Assembly: GCA_902782245.1 (NCBI GenBank)
Contig: CACZMI010000015.1
Span: 1 to 34,695 of the forward strand
DNA from: an uncultured Bacteroidales bacterium
GTDB taxonomy: Bacteria; Bacteroidota; Bacteroidia; Bacteroidales; Bacteroidaceae
Direction of reading: 5' to 3'
Length of the DNA stretch: 34,695 nt
A program made the position numbers and the translations under genes. Under the pieces are notes generated by a model, which saw only the letters and a list, made by a program, of their open reading frames with translations, did no database searches and was not told where the DNA came from. This document shows, piece after piece, positions 1 to 9,210 of this stretch (positions are counted from its first letter, which is position 1; every line of letters starts with the position of its first letter).

Positions 1-416
1 ATGACATGGACGCCTTTTGTTTCATCCATATGCTCGGCGAAATACTCGATGACGCCGCGCACCGGGGAAACGCCGGTGCCGCCCGCGACGATGACAAGCT
101 CCTTGCCCCGGTACTGGTCGAGATCGAAACCGTTGCCGTAAGGCCCGCGGATGTAGATCTTATCGCCGACGTTATAATTGAAAACCTCGCCCGTGACGTG
201 GCCGACCCTGCGGATCGTAAAGTCCAGTATGCCTGGCGTGATGCCGCTGACGGAAATCGGTGACTCGCCGTACTTGGGGATGGATATCTCAAAAAACTGG
301 CTGGGCTTGACACTGAGGGCGTCGTCATAGCTCAGGCGGAAGGTCCACTCATTCGCTGTGTGCCGGACGATCTCCTTTACCTCGGAGAGGACGGGGATGT
401 AGTCGTTATTCGGCAT
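1..416 (-). CDS. asrB: Anaerobic sulfite reductase subunit B, N-terminal fragment
   Basis: Reading the minus strand from the ATG at 414-416 gives an open frame of 138 codons that runs off the window start. It begins MPNNDYIPVLSEVKEIVRHT and contains the FAD-binding segment RGPYGNGFD and the NAD-binding loop VAGGTGVSPVRG. This is the ferredoxin-reductase fold of AsrB, which passes electrons from NAD(P)H to the sulfite-reducing subunit AsrC. Only the N-terminal half is present. Codon use is rich in ATC, GTC, CTC and CGC/CGG, unlike the ATA/CGT-rich genes of the rest of the window, and resembles clostridial genomes. No ribosome binding site precedes the ATG and no asrA lies upstream; an acetyltransferase-like gene body starts instead. 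The family call is fairly sure. Whether the fragment belongs to this genome is doubtful. Confidence 0.75.
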   Translation of the reverse strand, partial: MPNNDYIPVLSEVKEIVRHTANEWTFRLSYDDALSVKPSQFFEISIPKYGESPISVSGITPGILDFTIRRVGHVTGEVFNYNVGDKIYIRGPYGNGFDLDQYRGKELVIVAGGTGVSPVRGVIEYFAEHMDETKGVHV

Positions 417-418
417 TT

Positions 419-850
419 TCGGACAGGCAGATTGATGACTTTGCCCGCAAGTTCGTACCGCTTCTGGACAAGCGTTTTGCCGCGTTCGTGCTTGACAAGG
501 ATGATAATCTTGTGGCCGGAGCGCTCACGATGACATCAATTGCTCGTGCATTGCAGAAGGCTCAGGGCCGTCTGTTCCCGTTTGGCTGGTGGCACATTAT
601 CAAGGCACTCAAGATAAAGCGCTCAAATATTGTGGAGTTCCTGTTCATAGCCGTCAAGCCGGAGTACCAGAACAAGGGAATCAACGCTGTACCGTTCTCC
701 ATACTCAATCCCAATCTGGTCAAACTCGGATATACGTTGGGCGAGACCAATCCGGAACTGGTTGACAACGTAAAGGTTCAGAGCCAGTGGTCGTACTATG
801 AAGGAGTAAGGATAGTACGTCGCAGGGCGGTTTTTTTCAAGCCCATCTGA
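419..850 (+). CDS. GNAT-like acetyltransferase, C-terminal part only (5' truncated at a junction)
   Basis: The frame is open from the junction near 417-419 to the TGA at 848-850. The GTG at 488 is an internal codon, because good protein sequence (DFARKFVPLLDKRFAAFVLD) precedes it in frame. The visible 143 residues include the segment FLFIAVKPEYQNKGINAVPF, like the acetyl-CoA-binding strand-loop of GNAT acetyltransferases, and a conserved-looking tail LGYTLGETNPELVDNVKVQS. From memory, similar Bacteroidales proteins (YghO-like) are about 380 residues, so roughly the first 60 percent is missing. Codon use matches the downstream Bacteroidales genes, so this side of the junction belongs to the main contig. 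The substrate is unknown. Confidence 0.6.
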   Translation, partial: SDRQIDDFARKFVPLLDKRFAAFVLDKDDNLVAGALTMTSIARALQKAQGRLFPFGWWHIIKALKIKRSNIVEFLFIAVKPEYQNKGINAVPFSILNPNLVKLGYTLGETNPELVDNVKVQSQWSYYEGVRIVRRRAVFFKPI

Positions 851-886
851 TTTAATTTTGTTTTGAGAAAAGTATAATAGAGATAT

Positions 887-2845
887 ATGGCAGACACTGA
901 AGAACTTTTTGACCCGCAGACACCTCAGGTGCAGTACAACGAGGACAATATCCGCCACATGGACGATATGGAGCATATCCGTACCCGTCCCGGTATGTAC
1001 ATAGGTAAACTGGGCGACGGATCGGCCGCCGATGACGGAATCTACGTGCTGCTCAAGGAAATCATAGACAACAGCGTCGATGAGTTCCGCATGAATACCG
1101 GCAAGCGCATAGAGATAGACCTGGCCGATACGGGCAAGGTGTCGGTCCGTGACTACGGCCGCGGCATCCCGCAGGGTAAGCTTGTGGATGCGGTAAGCAT
1201 TCTTAATACCGGCGGTAAGTTTGACAGCAAGGCGTTCAAGAAGAGCGTGGGTCTGAACGGTGTGGGTCTCAAGGCTGTAAATGCGCTCAGTTACCATTTT
1301 GAGGTGAGCAGCTGGCGTGACGGTCAGGTCCGTACACTGCAGTTTGAGCGCGGTAAACTTAAGTCGGACAAGACTGAGCCCAGTGCCGATGAGCACGGAA
1401 CCCAGGTGATTTTTGAGCCTGACAATGACCTTTTTGTGGGCTATCAGTTCCGTCCTGCCATAATAGAGACCATGCTGCGTAACTACACTTATCTGAACAC
1501 CGGCCTTACCATCATGTACAACGGCCAGCGTTTCATGTCACGCAACGGTCTGGAGGATCTGCTCATGGAGCGCATGAGTGCCCAGAGCCTCTATCCCATA
1601 ATACATCTGCAGGGAACTGACATAGAGATAGCCTTTACCCACACCAACCAGTACGGCGAGGAGTACTACTCATTCGTGAACGGTCAGTATACATCGCAGG
1701 GCGGAACACACCAGAGCGCATTCAAGGAGCATATAGCCCGTACCATCAAGGAGTTCTACGGCAAGAACTTTGAGTCGGGCGATGTGCGTAACGGCATAGT
1801 GGCCGCAATAGCCGTCAACGTTGAGGAGCCTGTGTTTGAGAGCCAGACCAAGATCAAGCTGGGCTCCACCACCATGAGCCCGGGCGGAGGCGTATCACTC
1901 AACAAGTTCATAGGAGACTTTATAAAGAAGGAGGTCGATGACCTGCTCCACAAGGAGGCCGAGATAGCCGATGTATTGCTCAAGAAGATACTGGAATCTG
2001 AGAAAGAACGCAAGGAGATAGCCGGTATAACCAAGCAGGCCCGTGAGCGCGCCAAGAAAGCCAATCTGCATAACCGCAAACTGGCCGATTGCCGCATCCA
2101 CCTGAACGATGCCCGTGGTGACCGCCAGGAGGAGAGCTGCATCTTCATAACAGAGGGTGACTCTGCCAGCGGCTCCATTACCAAGAGCCGTGACGTAAAT
2201 ACACAGGCCGTATTCAGTCTGCGCGGTAAACCCCTTAACTGCTACGGCCTTACCAAGAAGGTGGTATATGAGAATGAGGAGTTCAACCTGCTGCAGGCCG
2301 CACTCAACATAGAGGAGGGCCTTGATGACCTGCGTTACAACAAGATAATAGTGGCAACTGATGCCGATGTGGACGGTATGCACATACGTCTGCTCATGAT
2401 AACCTTCTTCCTGCAGTTCTTCCCCGAACTTATAAGGAAAGGCCACGTATACATACTGCAGACTCCGCTGTTCCGCGTACGTAACAAGCGTAAGAAGAAA
2501 AAAGGTGCCGATGCCCACGTGGACGGTGTGGTAACCGAGAAGGGTGAGTTCGAGACCATCTACTGCTACAATGATGACGAGCGCCGTCAGGCCATTGAGA
2601 AGCTGTCACCCAATCCCGAGATAACCCGATTCAAAGGACTGGGAGAGATATCGCCCGATGAGTTCAAGAACTTTATCGGCCCCGATATGCGTCTGGAACT
2701 GGTAACACTCAAAAAGACCGATGCGGTCGATGACCTGCTCTCATTCTATATGGGCAAGAACACAATGGAGCGTCAGAACTTTATAATAGACAACCTGGTA
2801 GTTGAGGAGGACCGTGTAGATGAGGATGAAGGTGAGAAATTCTAA
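887..2845 (+). CDS. parE: DNA topoisomerase IV subunit B (type IIA topoisomerase ATPase subunit)
   Basis: A 652-residue GyrB/ParE-family protein. The N-terminal GHKL ATPase shows EIIDNSVDE (E58, N62), DYGRGIP (about 89-95) and [10 protein letters not shown] (about 122-131). The transducer domain follows, then a TOPRIM domain with EGDSASG (E423), LRGKPLN and DADVDG (D492, D494, D496), the metal-binding acidic set used with the ParC subunit to cut DNA. It hydrolyses ATP to pass one duplex through another, decatenating and relaxing daughter chromosomes. The length and the [11 protein letters not shown] start fit the Bacteroidales topoisomerase IV B subunit rather than a longer GyrB with an insertion. 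The ATG at 887 gives the normal N-terminus. coaD follows after 12 bases, an arrangement common in Bacteroidales. GyrB is the only serious alternative. Confidence 0.9.
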   Translation: MADTEELFDPQTPQVQYNEDNIRHMDDMEHIRTRPGMYIGKLGDGSAADDGIYVLLKEIIDNSVDEFRMNTGKRIEIDLADTGKVSVRDYGRGIPQGKLVDAVSILNTGGKFDSKAFKKSVGLNGVGLKAVNALSYHFEVSSWRDGQVRTLQFERGKLKSDKTEPSADEHGTQVIFEPDNDLFVGYQFRPAIIETMLRNYTYLNTGLTIMYNGQRFMSRNGLEDLLMERMSAQSLYPIIHLQGTDIEIAFTHTNQYGEEYYSFVNGQYTSQGGTHQSAFKEHIARTIKEFYGKNFESGDVRNGIVAAIAVNVEEPVFESQTKIKLGSTTMSPGGGVSLNKFIGDFIKKEVDDLLHKEAEIADVLLKKILESEKERKEIAGITKQARERAKKANLHNRKLADCRIHLNDARGDRQEESCIFITEGDSASGSITKSRDVNTQAVFSLRGKPLNCYGLTKKVVYENEEFNLLQAALNIEEGLDDLRYNKIIVATDADVDGMHIRLLMITFFLQFFPELIRKGHVYILQTPLFRVRNKRKKKKGADAHVDGVVTEKGEFETIYCYNDDERRQAIEKLSPNPEITRFKGLGEISPDEFKNFIGPDMRLELVTLKKTDAVDDLLSFYMGKNTMERQNFIIDNLVVEEDRVDEDEGEKF

Positions 2846-2857
2846 ACTTTAAGGACT

Positions 2858-3304
2858 ATGAAACTGTTTTTCCCGGGATCGTTTGACCCCTTCACCATAG
2901 GACATGCCGATCTGGTTGAGCGCGCTCTCAATCTGGGCTGCGAGGTGGTGATAGCCATAGGCATAAATGAGGAGAAAAAGCCCATGTTCAGTACTGCAAA
3001 GCGTCTTGATTCCATCCGTAACTATTACAAAGGATACTCCCGTGTAAGTGTCATAGAGTATAAGGGACTTACGGTGGATGCAGTGCGTGAAAACGGTTGT
3101 GATGCAATTTTGCGCGGCATACGTTCAGTGACGGATTATGATAAGGAACGTAATCTGGCCGATATTAACCGAACCATTGACGGCGTTGAGACCGTACTGC
3201 TGGTATCAAATCCTGCATTCCAGCACGTAAGCAGCAGTCTGGTACGTGAACTCATATCTTTCGGACGTAATGCCGATGACCTTATGATAGATACTTTCAG
3301 ATGA
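2858..3304 (+). CDS. coaD: Phosphopantetheine adenylyltransferase
   Basis: A 148-residue nucleotidyltransferase that converts 4'-phosphopantetheine and ATP to dephospho-CoA, the fourth step of coenzyme A synthesis. The start GSFDPFTIGHADLVERA carries the TxGH motif for ATP binding, and the C-terminal FQHVSSSLVREL is the conserved (I/V)SSxxVR region. RGIRSVTDYDKE is also diagnostic. The length is within a few residues of other bacterial CoaD proteins. An AAGGA sequence lies just before the ATG. The stop codon overlaps the next gene's first ATG by four bases (ATGA), implying translational coupling in a parE-coaD-protease operon. Confidence 0.93.
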   Translation: MKLFFPGSFDPFTIGHADLVERALNLGCEVVIAIGINEEKKPMFSTAKRLDSIRNYYKGYSRVSVIEYKGLTVDAVRENGCDAILRGIRSVTDYDKERNLADINRTIDGVETVLLVSNPAFQHVSSSLVRELISFGRNADDLMIDTFR

Positions 3305-4938
3305 TAATGATGAAAAAGATAAATATTCTGATTGCGGCACTCCTGATGCCGCTGATGCTGACTGCCCAGCCCGGTCGTATTGGCCAGCCTCAGATGCAAC
3401 CGCCCATGCAGCGTCAGCCTCAGATGCAGCCCCAGGCTACATCAATAGATGCTGAACTTCAGAAACTGCTGGTAGCCGAAGGGGCTATATCGGCCCTGTA
3501 TGTGGAGGAGGTTGATGAGAAGAAAATTGTCGAGAAGGCTATCATAGGCATGCTCGAGGAACTTGATCCGCACTCAACCTATCTTACAGCCGAGGAAAAC
3601 GACAAGTCAAACGAGACGCTCATGGGCTCATTCGAGGGCATCGGCGTCCAGTTCAATATGGTTGAGGATACGCTTTTCATAGTACAGCCCATACCCGACG
3701 GCCCGTCCGAGAAGGTGGGTATACTGGCAGGTGACCGTATCATTACCGTAAACGATACTACCATAGCCGGAGTGAAGATGTCCCAGGAGGCCATAATGAA
3801 ACGTCTGCGTGGTCCAAAGGGTACCAAGGTGGATCTGGGCATAAACCGCCGTGGTGTAAAAGAACTGATTCACTTTATGGTAATCCGAGACCAGATTCCC
3901 GTGAACACTGTAGATGCCGCTTATATGATCCGTCCGGGAATAGGATACATCAAGATTTCCAGTTTCGGAGCCACCACAGTCCAGGAGTTTGAGGAAAAAC
4001 TCTCCGAACTCAAGGGACAGGGTGCACAATCACTTATCCTGGACCTGCAGGGTAACGGCGGAGGTCTGCTGATGGCTGCCGTCAGCATTGCCAACGAGTT
4101 TCTGGGACGTGACCAGATGGTGGTTTATACCGAGGGCCGGCGTTCGCCCCGTAGCGGTTATCTGGCCGACGGTCGCGGACGTTTCCGTGACGGCAAACTT
4201 GTGGTGCTTATTGACGAGTACTCCGCATCGGCCAGCGAAATTGTATCGGGCGCAGTTCAGGATTGGGACCGTGCAACAATAGTAGGCCGCCGTTCGTTCG
4301 GCAAGGGTCTGGTTCAGCGCCCCATAGAGTTTCACGACGGTTCCCTGATACGACTTACCGTAGCCAAATACTATACTCCCGTGGGCCGATGCATACAGAA
4401 GCCTTACGGTAAGGACGTCGACTACGGAGACGACATACTGGAACGCCTGCATCACGGCGAACTCACCAACCGTGACAGCATCCATTTCCCCGACTCGCTC
4501 AAGTACAGTACCATGATCAGGCATCGGACCGTGTATGGAGGCGGAGGTATCATGCCCGATGTATTCGTACCGCTGGACACCACACGTACCAACCAGTATT
4601 ACCGTGACGTAACAGCCAAGAACATAGTGCTGAATACTTCAATGCAATATACGGAACGTAACCGCCGCAACCTGCAGCGCCGTTTCAAGTCATTTGAGGA
4701 ATTCAACAACGGATTCCAGGTTGGGCCAGATGTGATGAAATTGTTCCTTGACAAGGCCAAGGATGCCAAGGTCGAGTATGACGAGGCTCAGTATCAGGAG
4801 GTTCGAGGTATACTGGAGACACAACTGAAGGCCACCATAGCGCGTCTGATATGGGGCATGAATTCCTATTACCGGGTAATACAGGACCTGGACGAGGTTA
4901 TTCAGAGGGCTGTGGCGTTTATGGAAACAGGTCAATAA
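3301..4938 (+). CDS. S41-family C-terminal processing peptidase (CtpA/Tsp-like), exported
   Basis: A serine protease of the C-terminal processing family, expected to act in the periplasm. Three possible ATGs (3301, 3307, 3310) lie together; the last gives a classic signal peptide MKKINILIAALLMPLMLTAQ. A linker rich in Gln, Pro and Met follows (about residues 23-47). Next come an N-terminal helical segment, a PDZ domain (about 110-190, GIGVQFN to LRGPKGT) and the peptidase core. The catalytic dyad is readable as Ser310 in YSASASEIVSG and Lys335 in RRSFGKGLVQ, 25 residues apart as in E. coli Tsp. Its length of 545 residues is typical for Bacteroidales S41 proteases found after coaD. Natural substrates are not deducible. 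A gap of 96 bases separates it from the next gene, with no clear terminator. Confidence 0.88.
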   Translation: MIMMKKINILIAALLMPLMLTAQPGRIGQPQMQPPMQRQPQMQPQATSIDAELQKLLVAEGAISALYVEEVDEKKIVEKAIIGMLEELDPHSTYLTAEENDKSNETLMGSFEGIGVQFNMVEDTLFIVQPIPDGPSEKVGILAGDRIITVNDTTIAGVKMSQEAIMKRLRGPKGTKVDLGINRRGVKELIHFMVIRDQIPVNTVDAAYMIRPGIGYIKISSFGATTVQEFEEKLSELKGQGAQSLILDLQGNGGGLLMAAVSIANEFLGRDQMVVYTEGRRSPRSGYLADGRGRFRDGKLVVLIDEYSASASEIVSGAVQDWDRATIVGRRSFGKGLVQRPIEFHDGSLIRLTVAKYYTPVGRCIQKPYGKDVDYGDDILERLHHGELTNRDSIHFPDSLKYSTMIRHRTVYGGGGIMPDVFVPLDTTRTNQYYRDVTAKNIVLNTSMQYTERNRRNLQRRFKSFEEFNNGFQVGPDVMKLFLDKAKDAKVEYDEAQYQEVRGILETQLKATIARLIWGMNSYYRVIQDLDEVIQRAVAFMETGQ

Positions 4939-4973
4939 ATGGCTCATCCTTACAAATAAACCGATTTTTTGTG

Positions 4974-4981
4974 TAAGTTTG
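4974..4981 (+). promoter_or_regulatory. Candidate Bacteroidetes -7 promoter box
   Basis: TAAGTTTG matches the Bacteroidetes -7 consensus TAnnTTTG and lies 53 bases before the transporter start. No convincing TTTG element sits about 20 bases upstream, so only half of the promoter is seen. Confidence 0.4.
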
Positions 4982-5034
4982 TGAGCCCAAAATTTTTAGG
5001 ATAACCAAAATTATTAATCAATAAACTCATTTTT

Positions 5035-6438
5035 ATGGCAAACGAAGTAAACAACGGTTACTACAAACTGAGTTGGGGACAGAGAATCGGTTTCGGTTCG
5101 GGTGACCTTGCCCAGAATCTGATTTTCCAGACAGTTGCATGTTTCCTGATGCTGTACCTGTGTACAGTACTTAAAATCAACCCCGGTTTTGTTAGCGGAC
5201 TTATCCTTGCAGTAAGACTGCTTGACTGTTTCTGGAGTCCTGTGGTAGGAAAGTATATCGACAACCACAATCCCAAACTCGGAAAGTATCGTACATATCT
5301 GCTTTACGGCGGTATACCTCTTACCGTTGCAGCCTGCTTCCTGATGCTTCCTGCAGTAGCAACCTGGGGCATGACATGGAAGATTGTCTATGCAACTGTA
5401 AGTTACACCCTGCTCAGCATGATCTACTCCGTAGTGAATATACCTTACGGCTCAATCATGGCCTCAATGACCCGTGACAACGATGAGGTTCTTATCCTTA
5501 CATCAACCCGTATGGTATGCGCCAATATCGGTCAGATAGTAGTTCAGGCCGGCTTCCCCATCGGACTTGCCATGTGCGTGGGTATTGCAGTAGACTGGAA
5601 TCAGGCCGTATTCATGGCTATCGGTACAATACCGGCATTCATCATCCTGCCTTCACTGCCGGTTTTAAAGAAACTGTTCGGCAAGAAGGGACTTTATTAC
5701 CTGCTTCTTTGTGTAGGTCTGGTAGGTTTCATCACCCTGTTCATCATAGGTAAGTTCTTTGATGTACAGAAGTGCAATGCAATCGTTCAGGGCGCAAAGG
5801 TTCTGACCGGTGTAGGTCTGCTGGTAGGTTCACTCATGTGGGCTCTGGTTCCTGAGGTTATCACCGATGCCGAGTACCGTACCGGCAACCGTCCCGCCGC
5901 TACCGTTAACGCCCTGGCCGGTGTAGCTTTCAAGGCCGGTTTCTCACTTGCAGGCTTCATCACTCCCTGGGTTATGGGTCTTATAGGCTTTAACCTGGCA
6001 AGCGAGGAGTCAGCTCTGCCTACCGATCCTAAGGCATGGTTCACTGTTACCTGCATTTTTGCAGTAGTAGGTTTCGTTCTGCTCACACTCTGCTTCATGG
6101 GCAGTAAGGAGAACATCACCACCACTCCTGAAAAGCCTGTTTCATTCAAGGAGATGTGGCTTGAGTTCAAGGCCAACAAGTGCCTGCAGCTGGTTCTGAG
6201 CATCTTTATCGTAGTGTTCCTGGCATCATTCATCAGCGCTCCGGTAAATGCATATTATACTCACCTGAGTGATTATAATGCAACCGTTCAGAATGCCATC
6301 CTGTGGTTCACCACCATCATTCCCGCCATCCTTCTGGTTGTAGTAGGATATCTGGTATACAAGTATCCTCTTACCGACCAGCGTCTTGACGAGATGAACA
6401 AGGAGATTGAAGCAAGACATCACGCTGCTCAGAAATAA
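5035..6438 (+). CDS. GPH-family (MelB-like) sugar:cation symporter of the MFS fold
   Basis: A 467-residue membrane protein with about twelve hydrophobic segments. The N-terminus (LSWGQRIGFGSGDLAQNLIFQ) and the early segment LLDCFWSPVVGKYIDNHNPKLGKYRTYLL match the glycoside-pentoside-hexuronide:cation symporters, in which the Asp-containing loop before GK(Y/F)RPYLL-type motifs binds the coupling cation. A central cytoplasmic loop and a second half with VPEVITDAEYRTGNRPAATVNALAGVAFKAG follow, the usual GPH second-repeat motif. It should import a sugar or glycoside with Na+ or H+. No neighbouring glycosidase shows which one. It stands alone, with a -7 promoter box upstream and a strong terminator downstream. 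Confidence 0.8.
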   Translation: MANEVNNGYYKLSWGQRIGFGSGDLAQNLIFQTVACFLMLYLCTVLKINPGFVSGLILAVRLLDCFWSPVVGKYIDNHNPKLGKYRTYLLYGGIPLTVAACFLMLPAVATWGMTWKIVYATVSYTLLSMIYSVVNIPYGSIMASMTRDNDEVLILTSTRMVCANIGQIVVQAGFPIGLAMCVGIAVDWNQAVFMAIGTIPAFIILPSLPVLKKLFGKKGLYYLLLCVGLVGFITLFIIGKFFDVQKCNAIVQGAKVLTGVGLLVGSLMWALVPEVITDAEYRTGNRPAATVNALAGVAFKAGFSLAGFITPWVMGLIGFNLASEESALPTDPKAWFTVTCIFAVVGFVLLTLCFMGSKENITTTPEKPVSFKEMWLEFKANKCLQLVLSIFIVVFLASFISAPVNAYYTHLSDYNATVQNAILWFTTIIPAILLVVVGYLVYKYPLTDQRLDEMNKEIEARHHAAQK

Positions 6439-6463
6439 TCAGTAATTCTGTCAATACACAATG

Positions 6464-6497
6464 GGGCCGATACTGTGTAAGGTATCGGCCCTTTTTT
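6464..6497 (+). terminator. Rho-independent terminator after the GPH symporter
   Basis: GGGCCGATAC (6464-6473) pairs perfectly with GTATCGGCCC (6482-6491) across an 8-base loop and is followed by six T residues. It lies 26 bases past the transporter stop. Confidence 0.9.
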
Positions 6498-6505
6498 GCC
6501 AATAA

Positions 6506-6538
6506 TTGTTAATGATATGTCAAAAAAGTATATATTCG
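6506..6538 (+). promoter_or_regulatory. Weak candidate promoter for the beta-propeller lipoprotein
   Basis: TTG at 6506-6508 and TATATTCG at 6531-6538 are spaced about as the Bacteroidetes -33/-7 elements are, but the -7 box deviates from TAnnTTTG at one base. The ATG at 6548 would leave a very short leader, so the call is tentative. Confidence 0.25.
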
Positions 6539-6547
6539 CGCCTTGAA

Positions 6548-7699
6548 ATGAAAACGGGTATTGTGTCAAACACCAGACTGGCAATTGGCTTGTTTATTCT
6601 GCCGGTTGTCCTTTTCCTTCTGTCCGGCTGTCAGAAAAGACAAAAGGTTTGTGACACATGTCTTCATGAGATTTACGCTCCGCTTCTGGAGGATTCCCCT
6701 ACGGAATATCCCATAATGTCAAGCATGTTTGAACGTGTGGACACGGTGTTTCTGGAAAATGCGGGCTATGAGAGTATCATACCTTCGGTCGATGAGGTTG
6801 TTTCATTCAGTGACACCATCATAGTAAGATCGGCCAATACTCTTTTCTTCTTTAATGACAAAGGCAAGTTCCTGTACCGTTTTGACCGTCTGGGCAAGGG
6901 TACGGGCAATTATCGCACGATAGACCGTTTTGACATTCTTGAGCAACGGGGTGAGCTTTACATAATGGACGGTCATACCAACAATATCTTTGTGTATGGC
7001 ATGGACGGCAGTTATAAGCGCAGCGTTCAGATTGATGATTATGTATGTGACTTTGCGGTGCTGCCTGACGGCGATTTCCTTTTTGCCAATCCCATTAAAT
7101 ATACGGGTCGTAACCATCGTCGCGGGCTTTGGAAAACAGGGGCCGACGGTAGGTTCATTAAGCAGCTTGTCGAGTTTGACCCTGAATTCGCTCACGTGAG
7201 CTTAAATACCCCGTATATCAATCATATATGCCCTGGTGTGATAGGTTTTATGGGCATTGAAGATAATGACAAGTTCTATCACTACGCCGATGACAGCATA
7301 TCGGCCACCTGTCGAATGACAACCGATATCGTAATCCCCGATGAACTCAAACGGAGCGACAAGGTGTTTATAAATCCCCAGAAAGAGTATACCAAGTGTG
7401 GTTATCTGGAAACTCCCCGATTCCTGTACTTTGTAAATACAAACTACGGAGCCAACCTGATGATAGTATTCACTGACAAGAAAGACTGGACCACATACCG
7501 CATGTATGTCTATACGGGAGAGTTTAATCACGACAAAGAGACACGCGAGCCGTTCCCGTTCCTGGTGGGTTCATACAACGGCACTCTGGTGGGATTCTAT
7601 GATTCGGGCATGATTCTGGACAACGAGCGTTTCAAGTCCCTGTTCCCCACCATCACCAAGGATTCCAATCCCGTACTCCTCTTTTTCCGCGAAAAATAG
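6548..7699 (+). CDS. 6-bladed beta-propeller lipoprotein (Bacteroidales type)
   Basis: I chose the ATG at 6548 because it starts a clean lipoprotein signal: MKTGIVSNTRLAIGLFILPVV followed by lipobox LSGC. Upstream TTG/ATG codons in frame would put charged residues and the promoter region inside the protein. The mature part of about 350 residues begins with two further cysteines (CDTC) and contains propeller-like blades, for example FFNDKGKFLYRFDRLGKGTGNY, YIMDGHTNNIFVYGMDGSYKRSVQ and PDGDFLFANP. This is the layout of the 6-bladed beta-propeller (DUF4934-like) proteins common in Bacteroidales, which are surface or periplasmic proteins of unknown function. It is monocistronic between two terminators. 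The exact family assignment is from pattern and memory only. Confidence 0.65.
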   Translation: MKTGIVSNTRLAIGLFILPVVLFLLSGCQKRQKVCDTCLHEIYAPLLEDSPTEYPIMSSMFERVDTVFLENAGYESIIPSVDEVVSFSDTIIVRSANTLFFFNDKGKFLYRFDRLGKGTGNYRTIDRFDILEQRGELYIMDGHTNNIFVYGMDGSYKRSVQIDDYVCDFAVLPDGDFLFANPIKYTGRNHRRGLWKTGADGRFIKQLVEFDPEFAHVSLNTPYINHICPGVIGFMGIEDNDKFYHYADDSISATCRMTTDIVIPDELKRSDKVFINPQKEYTKCGYLETPRFLYFVNTNYGANLMIVFTDKKDWTTYRMYVYTGEFNHDKETREPFPFLVGSYNGTLVGFYDSGMILDNERFKSLFPTITKDSNPVLLFFREK

Positions 7700-7726
7700 T
7701 ACAAAAGGGGACAGACCCCTTTTGTA
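7700..7726. terminator. Bidirectional terminator between convergent genes
   Basis: TACAAAAGGGG (7700-7710) pairs over its full 11 bases with CCCCTTTTGTA (7716-7726) around a 5-base loop. A/T runs lie on both sides, so it can end transcription of both the lipoprotein gene and the minus-strand ferredoxin operon. Confidence 0.85.
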
Positions 7727-7731
7727 TCATT

Positions 7732-9210
7732 TTAAAAACCGAAGTCAAAATCCTGGGTTTCTATAACTGCGTCCTGCTCGGGAGCTTTAGCCTCCAGGTG
7801 GATGGGATTTCCCTCAATGTGAACGGCCTTTACCGGGCAGATGAATTCGCAGCCGCCGCATCCTACGCACATTTCGGGAGTGGTCTCGGGGATGGTCAGG
7901 CCACCCTCAAACGGAACCATATGGATGGCCTGGACGGGACAGTGCTCGGCGCAGGCTCCGCAACTGGTGCGGTTTACGTTTACCACGCAGATATCCTTGT
8001 TGAAAACAACACGTCCGGGTTGGGTCCGATGTTTCTCCTCAACCGTGAGAGGCTTTATGGCGCCGGCAGGGCAGACCTGGCTGCACAGGTTGCAGTCAAA
8101 GTTGCAGTAGCCGTCGTCAAACTTCATGACAGGTTGCATTATGCCGCCCAGTCCGTATTCCAGACCTGCAGGCTTGAGTACATGGCTCGGACACTTGCTC
8201 ACGCACAGGTGACAGGAGGTGCAGTGACCCAGCAGGTTCCTGTGACTTACAGATCCTGGAGGCGACATGGGAACACGCGTATCCTTTACACCTGTAACCT
8301 TTGCCTGGACTGCGGCGGGAGCAAGAGCTGCTAATACCAGCGTGGATTTAAGGAACTGGCGCTTGGACTCATCGACCGATTCGGCCTGACTGTGCCTTTT
8401 TACGGGACCAAAGTATATGGCTTTCTGCTTGCATGCATCAATGCAGTCAAAGCAATCCACGCAACGTGAGTAGTCAATCTGCTGGTTGGCGGAGTCAATA
8501 CAGTATGCCTTGCACTTGCGCTGGCATGCCAGACAATGGTTGCAACGGTCCTTGTCAATACGTATGCGCAGAAGTGAGAATCTTGAGAAAAATCCCAACA
8601 AAGTACCAACTGGACATATAGTATTGCACCATGTGCGTCCATAATGGTAAGAGAAGTGGCCGATGACCAGCAATGTGAGTATTGCCACTACGAATGCGCT
8701 TATGGACTGCAGTGATACAGCCACCTTGAAGAACCGGTAACTGCCAAACAGTTCACCTATGGATGCAAGCAGGTTGTTGCCAAGCAGATAGACCGGACGG
8801 AACAACTCGACAGCCAGACGCCCGTATGCACTGTAAGGTTCCACCAGACCCACCAGGAAGGTAAAACCGCACAGCCATGCAATAACCAGTACAGCCAGGA
8901 CTCCCCAGCGCAGCCAGGGCTGTTCGGGCTTGTATCCGTATTTCTTTTTCTTGTCAAATTTCTTTGACAGCCAGTTAAAGAAATCCTGGAATATTCCCAA
9001 CGGACATATTACCGAGCAGTAAAGACGTCCCAGCAACAGAGTGGCCACGATAAGGCATGCCAGCGTTACAATACTCAAAGAAAGAAGTGCGGGCCCGAAC
9101 TGGATTTTCTGGAGCAGGGGATTGTCTATCACACCTGCAAAATCTATAAACCCGTAAGTGAGCAGGGCGATGACTGCGACAGCCACCGCCGTTCTTATCT
9201 TGCGTAACAT
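7732..9210 (-). CDS. Membrane polyferredoxin of the NapH/MauN type with multiple [4Fe-4S] sites
   Basis: A 492-residue protein with hydrophobic segments in the first half, among them two membrane-embedded CSVICPLG and CNTICPVG motifs (CxxxCP), which mark the NapH/MauN/NosR C-terminal domain. Several ferredoxin motifs follow: CNHCLACQRKC, CVDCFDCIDAC, CTSCHLCVSKCP, CNLCSQVCP, CGACAEHCP and CVGCGGCEFICP. It should carry electrons from the quinone pool or membrane to a periplasmic or cytoplasmic partner. The start ATG overlaps the upstream DUF362 stop codon by one base (TGATG), so the two are co-translated. The second half looks like a fused soluble polyferredoxin, making it longer than plain NapH. 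The physiological acceptor cannot be read from the sequence. Confidence 0.8.
   Translation of the reverse strand: MLRKIRTAVAVAVIALLTYGFIDFAGVIDNPLLQKIQFGPALLSLSIVTLACLIVATLLLGRLYCSVICPLGIFQDFFNWLSKKFDKKKKYGYKPEQPWLRWGVLAVLVIAWLCGFTFLVGLVEPYSAYGRLAVELFRPVYLLGNNLLASIGELFGSYRFFKVAVSLQSISAFVVAILTLLVIGHFSYHYGRTWCNTICPVGTLLGFFSRFSLLRIRIDKDRCNHCLACQRKCKAYCIDSANQQIDYSRCVDCFDCIDACKQKAIYFGPVKRHSQAESVDESKRQFLKSTLVLAALAPAAVQAKVTGVKDTRVPMSPPGSVSHRNLLGHCTSCHLCVSKCPSHVLKPAGLEYGLGGIMQPVMKFDDGYCNFDCNLCSQVCPAGAIKPLTVEEKHRTQPGRVVFNKDICVVNVNRTSCGACAEHCPVQAIHMVPFEGGLTIPETTPEMCVGCGGCEFICPVKAVHIEGNPIHLEAKAPEQDAVIETQDFDFGF

Noticed and set aside
6-263. Plus-strand open frame at the window start
   Set aside because: It is the reverse-frame shadow of the asrB fragment, whose minus-strand translation shows real FAD/NAD motifs.
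6506-6547. TTG or earlier ATG as start of the beta-propeller lipoprotein
   Set aside because: They would place 14 extra residues before a perfectly formed lipoprotein signal; ATG 6548 is better.
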